This document shows positions 21,540-31,112 of a stretch of DNA of 64,000 nucleotides, piece by piece. The notes beneath the pieces are model-generated. The model saw nothing but the letters and a program-made list of their open reading frames with translations, was not told where the DNA came from and ran no database searches. A program made the translations under genes and the position numbers. The stretch is from Trichopria drosophilae (taxonomy: Eukaryota; Arthropoda; Insecta; Hymenoptera; Diapriidae), in assembly GCA_030407085.1 (NCBI GenBank), contig CM059582.1, positions 139,758,501 to 139,822,500 on the forward strand, given 5' to 3'. Positions within the stretch are counted from its first letter, which is position 1; each line of letters starts with the position of its first letter.

Positions 21540-23468
21540 TTAATATTGCATAAAATGTCCATTTTTTGCTTTTGAGTACTTTTTAATTTCAAGCTTGTTG
21601 CCGGCATTAGGGATAAATGCATGACACGTTTGAATTTTCGGCACTGAAGGTGGGTCAGGGAATCGTTTATTGAGTTTTTGTGTTATTTTTTTATGATCTT
21701 CTTTGTTGTAGTGAAAAAACTGTATGTTTTTGAATCTTGACTTTGCCCAAGTGAAGAGTGACAGTGAATTTAAAATGGCGTCATTCGGAGATGCTTGTAA
21801 GCTGAAACGAGTCGCTGCACATTTGAAACATGCTCCAAGACCATCACAAGCACATTTACCATGCGCAGTACCGCTGCAGTGCCATTCAGCATCAATATTA
21901 AAATCGAGTTTATGATGCATCAAAAAGTTCATTTGAGTTTTGTTCTTAAAATGTTGTTTAGCACCATCGGATGAGTAAAATACTTTTTTAACTTTTGGAC
22001 ATAATGTTTTTATAACTGGTGTTACTTTTTCTTGCATCAAATAAACTGCTGCTGCGTCATGTTTTGTGCTATCGGAGAGTAATATAATGCTGTAATGTTT
22101 TATTTCATTTTTAGATCGATAATAAATTACGACAGGAAATACAGTACACTGGTCGTTGTTGTAATGAAAAGCCTGTGCTGCATCCTGTACAACGTAAGCA
22201 AAATTTTCAGCGAAATCACAGTATACCAACACTTCATCATCACGTAAATTTTCTTTCTTATTTGAAAAAAATTCAGACTGAGCTGTTGCTATGAAGTGAT
22301 GAGGGATAAGGTTTTTAAAACGATTGCACAATTCTTCAACAAAATCTTCGGCGGAAAGACATTGTTGCACGAGTCTGCATCGATCTGTGGATTGCCACGT
22401 ACTGAATATTACCTGCTCTCTGTTGTTTTTTTCCAATAATCGTAAAACAAGATCCGAAAATTCTTCCATTTTAAGACATTTTGGACAATTCAACAAAAAA
22501 CAGTCAACAGTACTCTTTGTACATAAAATGAAATTTATGCAATCTTTATAATCGTTTAATTGACGTTCAGAATCTTCGGTTAGCATCTTTAAGTTTACAG
22601 CATCAATCATTGTTTTAACATTTTGATGTATCGTGCAAACACATACGCTATGTGTTCCTGAACTCCCAGCAACAACACACCATTTAGGGCGCAGTTCAGA
22701 AAATTTAGATACACCAATAGTATGCTGTGGGTACTTTTCCTTAAACATTCTGTATAAAATTTTAATGTCATAAAGAAGCAAATGCTTTTGTTGAAGAACT
22801 TTTTGACCATCAATTTTTACGGAAATACAATCTTTTTTATTAGGCATTATCCGACTATTATCTTCAGATTCATAAAATTCAATTACTTGAGAGACTATGT
22901 TTTCGTCTAAACTTTTACCTTTTTTAACGGGAGGAGTAGCTAATACACCACCTGATTGTTTTAAATCCTTAGATTGAAGTGCGATTCTATAAGAACAACC
23001 AAATTCTTCTGCGATTTCACGGACACTCCAACAGTCTGGTGCGATTGTAAGTATAGACTTTCGCATAGGATCATTTTGCGATAAACTATTGAATTTAGTC
23101 TTTAATCCATGTAAAAGTTCTTCTAAAGCTTCTGTTCTAGATTTGCAAACCTTCTTCGCGGCAGGTTCGTGTTGGGCTTCAGAATCAGTAACGCTACTAT
23201 CAAGAGAATTGTTTTCCGTAACATTTTCCAAATTATCAGAATCAGTAACATTACTATACCGAGAGTCGTTTTTTTGTAATTCGTAAAATAGTTTCCTACA
23301 ATTTTGGCATATTTTTGATTTCGGATGTAGATTTGGAAAAGCTTTCAATACATTTTGAGAGATATTCCTTAAATTTATGCCATTATGACTGTCTACATTT
23401 AATGGGTTAACACACCTTTTTGAATGCAACTTTTGTGTTTTGTCTCCATCGTCGCTATTGTTTCCCAT
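21540..23468 (-). CDS. Transposase-like protein, 642 aa (DDD/E-type, Sola-like or related)
   Basis: The frame is fully open. The N-terminus has RCVNPLN (C19) and a C54-x2-C57 pair, probably a zinc-binding module, then an acidic Ser/Asp-rich linker (70-105) and a predicted helical stretch. WSVREIAEEFGCSYRIALQSK (147-167, only part quoted as a unit by position) looks like a helix-turn-helix. A Cys-rich block follows, with VCVCTIHQN at 275-283 and NCPKC at 327-331. The core holds YCDFAEN (416-422, Asp418), SSDGAKQHF (499-507, Asp501) and HGKCACDGLG (536-545, Asp542), which I take as the catalytic acidic triad. The role inferred is excision and insertion of the surrounding element. The start at 23466-23468 gives the longest frame and includes the cysteine module. 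Confidence 0.78.
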   Translation of the reverse strand: MGNNSDDGDKTQKLHSKRCVNPLNVDSHNGINLRNISQNVLKAFPNLHPKSKICQNCRKLFYELQKNDSRYSNVTDSDNLENVTENNSLDSSVTDSEAQHEPAAKKVCKSRTEALEELLHGLKTKFNSLSQNDPMRKSILTIAPDCWSVREIAEEFGCSYRIALQSKDLKQSGGVLATPPVKKGKSLDENIVSQVIEFYESEDNSRIMPNKKDCISVKIDGQKVLQQKHLLLYDIKILYRMFKEKYPQHTIGVSKFSELRPKWCVVAGSSGTHSVCVCTIHQNVKTMIDAVNLKMLTEDSERQLNDYKDCINFILCTKSTVDCFLLNCPKCLKMEEFSDLVLRLLEKNNREQVIFSTWQSTDRCRLVQQCLSAEDFVEELCNRFKNLIPHHFIATAQSEFFSNKKENLRDDEVLVYCDFAENFAYVVQDAAQAFHYNNDQCTVFPVVIYYRSKNEIKHYSIILLSDSTKHDAAAVYLMQEKVTPVIKTLCPKVKKVFYSSDGAKQHFKNKTQMNFLMHHKLDFNIDAEWHCSGTAHGKCACDGLGACFKCAATRFSLQASPNDAILNSLSLFTWAKSRFKNIQFFHYNKEDHKKITQKLNKRFPDPPSVPKIQTCHAFIPNAGNKLEIKKYSKAKNGHFMQY

Positions 23469-23809
23469 ACTGAGGAAAAGGACCGTTATTAAATATAAAT
23501 CGATATTATGAGAACACCCAAGATCTTAGAAAAAAAAACTATCGTAAAGAAGTCGTTACTGGAAATGAACAGCCTGTTAAAACGAATAGATCCAGCTAGC
23601 CGAGGCCGCTCTACTCATAGTTTCGCTCGGCACATTTTGCTTGCGAGAAACGAAACAAATATGAAGTTCGTGCAAAATAACTTTTCCGTGTTAGAGATCA
23701 CGTTTGAGTGACGGGCTCACGGATTTTTTTCTCTTCGGCTTTTTAGTACCAAATACATAGGAAGGCATTAAGATTAAGTTTAAAAATGTAGAAAATTTTC
23801 AGGACTGTA
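23469..23809. other. Non-coding 5' flank of the transposase gene
   Basis: About 340 bp upstream of the transposase start. A TTTATATTTAA phrase on the minus strand at about 23485-23495 could serve as a TATA box, but this is weak in AT-rich DNA. The short plus-strand ORF here has no recognisable product. Confidence 0.3.
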
Positions 23810-24110
23810 TAATCAGCGGCTCCGAAAACCCTTAGAACCATATGAATTCTAATTTAAGGATAAACTTCGGTATTTTTTTCCTTGGAAGCGATAGATTTTA
23901 GAAGAAAATCACGAAAGGTACTTTTATTCAGAATTTCGAGAAAAATGCGACAGTATTTTTTACATTTCCGAAAATTGAATTTTTCGATTAATCATCCGCC
24001 ATATTTGAGCCGCCATTTTGAAATTCAAAGATATGATACCGAATTCGTAATCAGCGACATCGAAAACTATTAAACATATTTTGTTCGATTTCTCAGAACC
24101 TTTAGCCTAG
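23810..24110. repeat. Copies of the 120-bp satellite-like monomer inside the DNA transposon
   Basis: TAATCAGCGGCTCCGAAAAC at 23812 and TTCGTAATCAGCGACATCG at 24045, with GCCGCCATTTTGAAATTC between them, match the monomer heads and bodies at 7318-7850. Here they form about two diverged units between the transposase and the right inverted repeat. Confidence 0.65.
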
Positions 24111-24279
24111 AATTAGATTGAAAATATTGATTGGTGATTGATTTTTTTGAGGTTAGAAACGGCTGGGACGTGTTACCTTGATTCCGGCGGTTGATTTGGA
24201 TTCAACCGTTCTATCCTCTTATAAAAGAAGAGAAGGATACGAAAAATTTAGGTTTCTGCTTTTTTTTCGTAAATTTACC

Positions 24280-24624
24280 CACATTTTTACTCCCTTTTTC
24301 CAGTTTTTTGAGGTTAGAAAAAAAATAAGAGGTAATAGCTAAATTCTAACGCCCGATTCGTGTTTAGGGCGTCAAAATACATCGAAAAACATATATAGCA
24401 CTATAAATATGGAGTAATTTTTTATTTTAGATACGTTTTTAAATTTTTTTCACCGAAATTCGCAGTTTTCTGGCGCCATATTGGAGCTGCCATATTGAAT
24501 TCTGCAAAGGCGCCTTCGGCATTCGAAAGTAGATGCCTTAAGCTTTAAAATGAGCCCTTAGTCGATTTTTTTGGTTACTTCAAATTTTGTCCGTAGCACT
24601 GATCCGGTTGACGTGGATCGTCTC
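24280..24624. repeat. Right terminal inverted repeat
   Basis: Inverse of 20261-20605. It ends GGATCGTCTC at 24624, directly followed by the ATAT duplication and an AT microsatellite. Confidence 0.92.

Positions 24625-24699
<75 letters not shown>
24625..24699. repeat. (AT)n microsatellite
   Basis: About 75 bp of nearly pure AT repeat flanking the right end of the DNA transposon. The 4-bp target duplication is part of the same alternating sequence, so the transposon may have landed in an AT run, or the run grew after insertion. Confidence 0.95.
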
Positions 24700-24702
<3 letters not shown>

Positions 24703-25323
24703 TTTAATGTGAGCTTGTGATCATTGTACGTTTCCTTCGTATGTTATGATTGTTTTGTGTTGTCTTAATCGTTGTAAGTTCCTTTTGAGTCGAAAAACGC
24801 GTTGGAGAAAAACAAAAAATTAAAAAAAAATTGGTGCGGAGTTTTCGATTCACTTATCGGCATGGCGAGATTTGACTCCCGTCGGGCCGCTAAATAAATC
24901 TACGCATTACCTTCTTCTAGGGTATGGTAATATTTTTACCTGCCTATCGACTTGGCTCTGGCGCAACACTTATTATCTAATGAATTTTTAGGTCTTAAAA
25001 GAGAAAAGAGAAGAAAAATAATAATAAATAAATAAAAATTATTGTGACACTTCTGAGGCGTGATTAAGGAGTTATACAAAACTTTTCTTTATACTAATAT
25101 GTTTTTTATTATTACAATAAGTAAATTTTATTTGTACATAAAGGATTTTATTTTTTAAAAGGATATTTTCTTAGACTTGCGTGTGTCCATATTAATCCCA
25201 AGATTCTTCTTTTCTACTGTGTGATGGAGTTTCTTTGTCTTTTGTAGTTCTAACATTTTTTACAAATTACACGATAATCCATTATGTAATGTATTGTTGT
25301 GACACATTTGAATTTTTCTTGTA
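24700..25323. other. Non-coding stretch; 3' boundary of the glycoprotein-bearing Gypsy element not resolved
   Basis: No gene. A purine run AAAAGAGAAAAGAGAAGAAAAA lies at about 24998-25019, and a TTGGTGCGGAGTTTTCG phrase at about 24831 could be a plus-strand primer-site-like sequence. Neither could be paired with an LTR. The 3' LTR of the minus-strand element to the right should lie here or be missing. Confidence 0.3.
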
Positions 25324-25524
25324 CTAATTAGCTTCTTTGCATGGTGATTTGTAGTGTGTTTCTTTTATTTTATTACAGTAATTCGTTAGGAGAGGTGCGC
25401 AGACTTCGACATCATCCAACTTTACGTATTCCATGGCTACTTTTCTTCCTGGGTAAAGTAACAAAACTATAATTAATAATATTTTTATGTTATCTTTATT
25501 ATATGTATACATCGGTGTGCTCAA
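25324..25524 (-). CDS. Small ORF with signal-like hydrophobic segment
   Basis: A 66-codon ORF downstream of glycoprotein 2. A hydrophobic run KILLIIVLLLYPG near residues 13-25 precedes a short tail with three cysteines (VEVC, NYC, SPC). It could be a secreted or membrane-anchored peptide of the element, or a chance ORF in AT-rich DNA. I do not recognise the family. It is in line with the two glycoprotein ORFs on the same strand. Confidence 0.3.
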   Translation of the reverse strand: MSTPMYTYNKDNIKILLIIVLLLYPGRKVAMEYVKLDDVEVCAPLLTNYCNKIKETHYKSPCKEAN

Positions 25525-25743
25525 GTTCTCATTTTATTTATTTATTTGTATATTCTAATTGTTTGACAAATATAAAAATGTAATGAAATGAGACATATTC
25601 TTTGTTCCTTCACTATTCGTAATATTATCACATACTAATGTCTGCGGAGGCCATGTGATGTCTCCCAAGGGCTTCAGAAGACTAGATATTATAAAATAAT
25701 AGAAAATAATACTTGTAAAAACCATTTTGTTCTTACCGAATTA
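25525..25743 (-). other. Spacer between glycoprotein 2 and the small ORF
   Basis: Short non-coding stretch; nothing recognised. Confidence 0.3.
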
Positions 25744-26883
25744 TTACGTGTTTTGTCGGATTGAAATGTTTTTCGGCGTGTCGTATATCTCTGTGTTTAA
25801 ATCCATGTTTTTGTCGGTGGTAATTTTTATTGTTATTGTCAGGTTGAATGTTGCATGCTTAGCGGGTGCGCTTTGTTGCTGATACATTGGCTCGTAATCG
25901 TCTTCCTCTACGTTTATGATTGTTCTAATTTTGAAGTGTCCAGCTCTTATTTCGTTTGGTATTCGTTCTATATTAGTTGGTTCATGATAAATGCTATCTA
26001 TTAATGTTACCGTGTCGTTCTGTCTATCTTCTTTCATGTAGCTTCTTTTGTACTCCTGAGCCTTATTTCTGTTTCGTAACTTCACTCCTAATATTACCAG
26101 TAGCATGGTTGTCCCTAGGCCATACAGACCAACTGTTCCGATTTGTATCGTATTTTTATTCTCGCTTATGAAGGTGTGTATAGATGTAATTATTGGTGCA
26201 TATTCTGTATTGCTAGTCTTATATACGTTATCGGGGTTCCATGCTTCTTGTGTTCTACAACCAGAACCCGATATTATTATAGTCTTTGGGGTAGTTGTTG
26301 ATGTTGTCGTTGTCGTTGTCGTTGATGTTGCTGTTGATGTTGTTAATATTATTGGTGCTGGTGTTGATGTTGCTGTTGTGGCAGTTGTTTCTGTTAATGA
26401 TGATGGCGGTATCCATATGTACGTTTTGCTTCCGAGCTCTACGTAATTTCCTTTATCGAAATCGACTATTATTCCTCCGGGTAGGTGAATTTCATTTTTT
26501 TCTGGGTTTAGTTTTCCGGTGTATTGACCTAACGTGATGAATAATACACGAATGTGCTTTAGTTGGTAATTCTTACAGTTACAAGTTCTGTCGTGTTGCC
26601 ATTCTTTTGTAGTGTTTACTGTGCCTGAGTTAGCTTTCAATCCGGATACCACCCCCGAAGACGTTTGTCCTTTTTGGTGTAATTTAATACAATTATTTGG
26701 CGGTATATTGTATGGTCTGTAATCTACTTTTCAAATGATTCCGTTTTCGTTGCAGCTAGTCTCGTTTAGCATATGCCACTCCTCACAATCCCTTATTATT
26801 ATACTGTCTGATTTACTTGTTCCTATTTTGTTGATGTACATGTGCATGATCAGCAAAAGCGTTATGGTTTTGATTGCTTTCAT
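25744..26883 (-). pseudogene. Second membrane glycoprotein ORF of the Gypsy element, one in-frame stop
   Basis: From an ATG at 26883 the frame encodes a signal-peptide-like start (MKAIKTITLLLIMHM) and runs about 380 codons to 25744, broken by one TGA near 26731. The ectodomain has several cysteines (around CEEWHML, NNCIKL and CNCKNY). A stalk rich in threonine lies at 26270-26420. Near 26060-26140 a hydrophobic segment (GLYGLGTTMLLVILG) acts as a transmembrane anchor and is followed by basic residues and a cytoplasmic tail. The layout is that of a type I membrane glycoprotein with a mucin-like stalk. I do not recognise its family. It directly follows glycoprotein 1 in the same orientation. 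Confidence 0.55.
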
Positions 26884-27009
26884 CCTGTCTTGAATATTGG
26901 CCTGTGTTTGAGAAGGAAGGTACTTGAATGTTCTTGCCTATGACTATTTGTTTATATAAGATCTAATATTTATCGATTAGTTTTTGTTTGTTTTTTTTTT
27001 TTTATTATT

Positions 27010-28660
27010 TTTTTAACGGAAAAACTTGGTTATCGGTACGCGTGTTTTCAGTTGGCGTTTGATTATTGCTTTTTATTTCTCTCATTTCTAGGTTATTTTC
27101 GCAGTTTTTTAAATCTGGATATATATTATATATTTGATTATTCTATGTCTCTTGGATCTTTTGTTGATTGGGTGCTGTTGCTTCTGGAATATTGTCGTTG
27201 TTTATAACGTTTACTTCCTGTAATTCAGTTTGAGGGAGTGCTTGGTAGTTTTGGTCATTGTTTTCGTTATTATTTCCGTTGTTGTTACTATTACTTTTTT
27301 TTGCTAGATGTAGGAGTAAGAGTGTTACGGAATCCCAGATAGCTCCTAATAGAAATATAATATAAATATATTATATATGAATAAAGTTTTCAGGATTTAC
27401 GTAAGTCCATTTCTGTCTCGTAACTGGTTTTAGTTCGTTGGGTTTAATTGCTTCGAGCCGATTTGGTTGTAGTTTATACTAGACGCTGTTAACTGCGTAC
27501 ATTGGCGGGACTAGGCTGTTTCAGTTTATTTGTGTTTACATTTTAGAATGTATGCTACTTCTCCGGCTGCTATTGTCATATACCCTGGGTCTCTCATTAT
27601 ATTGTATGCGAATACGTCAGGTGATTGTACTGCTAGTGATAGTGAATTTTGTAGCACTTGTTTCTCAAGAGCACATGTTTGTGATATAACATCGTAGTAT
27701 AATTGTTTTATTTGGTGTCTTAGATGTTTTTCAACGCATAGGAATTTTGAGTTTACGTATGTAAAAATGTCTAAATTTGTTGTTTTTAATGGGAGTTTTT
27801 TTAATCCTTCTCCTCTATTTGCTTCAAGTATTAGTAGTTTAGGGTGTTCTGTCATTGTTATTTCGTAGCCGCATGCACCTTTTCTCCCTTTTGCTGCTAG
27901 TGCAAATGTTACTTCATCCGTCGTGAGCGAGTATACCACGGTTTTGTCTTCATTGTATGCTTTATTAATCTGTCCTTCGTAAAGTACGTCATATTTGTTG
28001 GAGCCGCAGAAGTCTTCTGGTAACAAATCCCAACATGTATTGCCTCCCTCTAGATCTAAACATTTCTTATCAGTTGCGGGGTATGTCATTCCATATCTCA
28101 AATATATTTCATTTTCGTAAAGGTTTATTCTTGTTTTATATTATAATTTTGGCTGTTTCTTGCACGATCACATTACTCCATGACCCTTACAGATCGGCAT
28201 TTTCTACTCCGCTACATGTGCCATCTGTTTGGATTCTTCCAGCTATCGTTAGACGGCGTGAATGTACATGATTTTCTTTTATTCCTGTTATTATTGTATT
28301 GGAATTTATGATTGTTGTTCCTGTTCGATGTATGTTATCGCACTCTTCTCGAGGTATGTCAAGGATGTAACTTGCCATCTCGTTCAAAACTGCCGAACTG
28401 TGTGAGTGCATGCCGCAGTATTGTATTAGTCTGTTTATTTCTATTTTGCACTGTGTGACTTCGATTTCCTCGTATTCTTTGATTTGTAACAGTTGAGCTT
28501 TTATTGTGTCTACTTGTACGTGGTTTTTCTCAATTTCGCATTCTCGTATACTAAGTAATGAAATAGTCGATATATTTGAGACTTTTGCTCCACAGTCAAA
28601 TGCGATAAAAGCAATCGCTTTTGTTATCATCGTTGTTATGAGTAGAATCGTGTACTTCAT
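27010..28660 (-). pseudogene. Chuvirus-like envelope glycoprotein captured by the Gypsy element, broken
   Basis: The first segment (28660-28187, 157 codons) opens with a signal-peptide-like stretch and then FDCG followed by an ISLL...C block, as in glycoproteins of chuviruses and related insect endogenous copies. The second (28101-27526, another frame) has KGACGYEITMTEHPKL and a helical, Cys-containing part typical of the same family, and ends with an AGEVAYILKC-type block. Further down, at about 27370-27290, a hydrophobic run (IIFLLGAIWDSVTLLLL) resembles the membrane anchor, followed by an Asn-rich cytoplasmic tail. Frame changes occur between 28187 and 28101 and after 27526. In a live element it would mediate membrane fusion. 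Confidence 0.65.
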
Positions 28661-28806
28661 TTTTACTTTCGAATTTTTTTTGACAATCTCTCGTTTTTTT
28701 TGTGTTTCCGGGTGTGTTTATTTAGTGATTTACCTGAAAAACGTGCCTTGCTTTTTTTTAAATATTTGACTGTGTTAGTGTTTCTTAAAATCTAGAATCA
28801 TGCATC

Positions 28807-29067
28807 TTATTGTCTATAGGAAGAGGATGTAATCTCGCTATCTCTTTGCTTTTCCTTTGAAATAGGTATTTTTGAGTATTTTAATCTATTCGCATTGACT
28901 ACTTTCTTATCATTCTTTATTTTTAATTTTACGTTTCCATTATCGAAAATTTGTAATACTTCAAAAGGGCCTTGATATTCATGGTCAAGTTTGCCAGTTT
29001 TATGATTTTTGTGTAAGAAAACTGCATATGAATATGTGCATTTTAATTTTATGATGTTATGTAACAA
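28807..29067 (-). pseudogene. Gypsy integrase C-terminal segment
   Basis: An 86-codon ORF carries GKLDHEYQGPFEVLQI followed by a VKLKIK strand and VVNANRLKY, the SH3-like C-terminal module of errantivirus-type integrases (family form: G-x-F-E-V...V-H-x-N-R-L-K). It lies about 150 bp upstream of the glycoprotein start, the normal pol-env spacing. The catalytic core that should precede it is absent. Confidence 0.75.
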
Positions 29068-29479
29068 AATGTTTATGTGTATTGCCGGTTATTAATGTAT
29101 GTGTGCATGTGTGAATGAATGTATAATTTGCCGCGTAAGTTATTTCGTTGACGATATGACTAAATTTTTATATACCTTGACTCACACGACTTACCGACGA
29201 CTCGATAATGTTTTTTAATCCTGACTCTTATTTCGTTTTATATTTCGCTTCGACTTCGAGTATGTCGGTATGAGTGTGATTAATTGTTTTTTAATGACGA
29301 GTTCAATTATTTATAAAATTCAAATATATTTTTAATTTAATGACTAAAGATAATTATGACGTGTATATTATTTCAGCACCAACGATTCCTGTCTATTATT
29401 TTAGAATGCTTGACTATAATTTGACGTATAAATTTCTATGTTTGGACGATTCTTAAAGTTTTTACATACAAGACTCCGA
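29068..29479 (-). other. Stretch with no recognisable coding where the integrase core is expected
   Basis: About 400 bp of AT-rich DNA with no integrase DDE motif in any frame. It sits between the integrase tail and the zinc-knuckle segment. Confidence 0.4.
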
Positions 29480-29926
29480 ATCGTTTCAAGTTAGTGCTTG
29501 GTCTCCTCTTTCCCATGAATCATTAGCAGGAATCGGGGGTTGAGTAGTTTCGATTAGTTTTGTGGTTTTCGTATTTCGGTCGAACTTTCCTTCCCTGCGT
29601 GTGTTCAGGCATTCTTCCGCTGAATGGTTAAGTTTGATACATTTATAACAGAAGGGAATGTGAGCTGGTAAATTCTAAGATGGACCTGTGTAATTTATTT
29701 TCTTGTTTTCTGCTTGAGGTATTTTTATGTTATATATGGGATTATGCAGTAGCGTTTGTTTTTGAGCTTTTGGTTTATTTAGTATCTGTCTGCTTTTTAT
29801 AAACTGTATTGGTTTTAAGATTTGTGTATTTTCTATCCAGTCCGTTTGCGTTTTCACTTTTATTGGTTCTCTTATTCCTTGATTATACTTTCCTATGCCG
29901 GCTCCATTCCACCTCATTTTGTTCAT
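29480..29926 (-). pseudogene. Zinc-knuckle-bearing segment of gag type, out of place within pol
   Basis: Reading minus, the ORF 29926-29675 is basic and Gln/Asn-rich. After one stop the same region continues with FCYKCIKLNHSAEECL at about 29620-29668, a clean C-x2-C-x4-H-x4-C knuckle, then a charged tail to about 29480. Such knuckles belong in gag; here it sits between RNase H and the integrase tail. It may be a fragment of another element joined by template switching or recombination. Confidence 0.5.
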
Positions 29927-29941
29927 TAATCTTTCTATTAT

Positions 29942-30416
29942 GTGGCTTGGGCACCGTTTTTGTTGAGTATTTTCGATTTGAGTACTTCTACTGGGTTCCT
30001 AGATAATGCATCAACATTCACGTTTGATTTTCCTGCTTTATGTATTACTTCAAAGTCGTATTCTAATAAGTTATACATCTATTTTGCTACTCTAGAGTTT
30101 GGGTCTTTTTTTGTTCTAAAGGATGTTAAGGGTTTGTGATCTGTTACTACGGTAAAGTGTTTCCCGTAAATATATGGTCTAAAATGCAATATTGCATAGT
30201 AGATTGCTAGTGATTCTTTATCGTATGTTTCGTATTTTTTTCATGTTCATTTAAAACTCTAGATATGTATGTTATGGGCCTGTCTTTTCCTCTTTCTCTT
30301 TGCGATAGTATTGCGCCTATTGCAGATCCGAATGCATCCGTTGTGATTAAGAATGATTCGTCGAAGTTTGGATATAATCCATCTTCACTGATTATATGAC
30401 CTAAGTAACAGACTTC
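29942..30416 (-). pseudogene. Gypsy RNase H segment
   Basis: On the minus strand the region encodes TTDAFGSAIGAILSQ (first Asp), ITYISRVLNEHEKN with the Glu block DKESLAIYYAILHFR, and VVTDHKPLTSF (third Asp), closing with an ALSRNPV-type end. Stops and one frameshift near 30245 interrupt it. It would degrade the RNA strand of RNA-DNA hybrids. Confidence 0.72.
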
Positions 30417-31112
30417 CTACCTTAAGAAATCGCACTTATCGGGTTGTAGTTTCAAATTTGCTTCTCTTAGTCTGTTCATTAATTTTTCACATTTTATTTC
30501 GTGTTCTCGTAGGGACGAAGCATATATGACTATGTCATATAAGTATACAAAGAGTTCGTTCCCCTGAAGGACGGATAGTACGATATCCGTAAGGTGTTGG
30601 AATGTGGCAGGGGCGTTTTTTAAGCCGAACGGCATTCTTTTAAATTCATAGTGTCCGTGTGGTGTAGGGAAAGACTTTTTCTGTGAGTCATTTTCATCAA
30701 TTTTTATTTATAAGAATCCTAATGCCAGATCGAGTATTGAAAAATACTTAGCACACCTCAACTGGTCTAAAATATCTACTATGTTTGGAATAGGGTAAGA
30801 GTCGCCTATTGACTTTTCATTTAGTTTTCTGAAGTGTAAAACCATTCTCCATTTTTTGTTTCCATGTGAATCCAATTTCTTGGGGACTATCCATAGTGGG
30901 GTGTTGTAGGGTGATTTTGATGGTTTGATTATTCCACTATTCGTATGTTCCTTAATTTTTGCATTACTTTCTTGACTGTTGCAAGCAATGGTTTGGTTGT
31001 TACAGTTTTTGTGCGATGAATTGTTTAAGTCTGGATTAGTCCCGATTTCGTCTTTTCCATTTATGTTTTCCTTAGTGCCAGTAGTTCTATTATTTTTCCA
31101 AGCTTTTTGCAA
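30417..31112 (-). pseudogene. Gypsy reverse transcriptase, catalytic Asp replaced
   Basis: The N-terminal ORF (31112-30708) includes GIIKPSKSPYNTPLWIVPKK and ends with FSILDLALGF; the downstream ORF (30635-30417) begins MPFGLKNAPATFQ and holds the active site as VYLYDIVIY instead of the usual YLDD. The second catalytic Asp remains, the first is Tyr, so the enzyme would be dead even without the stop at 30708. The sequence style (EHEIKCEKLMNRLREANLK) is that of the Gypsy/17.6 errantivirus group. Confidence 0.8.

Larger units (their letters stand above)
20261..24624 (-). mobile_element. DNA transposon with 345-bp terminal inverted repeats, Sola-like or related
   Basis: The ends are GAGACGATCCACGTCAACC and its inverse, and they open two nearly identical inverted repeats (20261-20605 and 24280-24624). 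The flanks show a 4-bp duplication ATAT (20257-20260 and 24625-24628). Inside are a 31-bp minisatellite, an open 642-codon minus-strand gene with DDD/E-type blocks, and a stretch of satellite-like sequence. Long inverted repeats, a 4-bp duplication and this protein type recall Sola-group transposons, but I name the superfamily only tentatively. The open reading frame makes it the best-preserved gene in the window. Confidence 0.85.
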
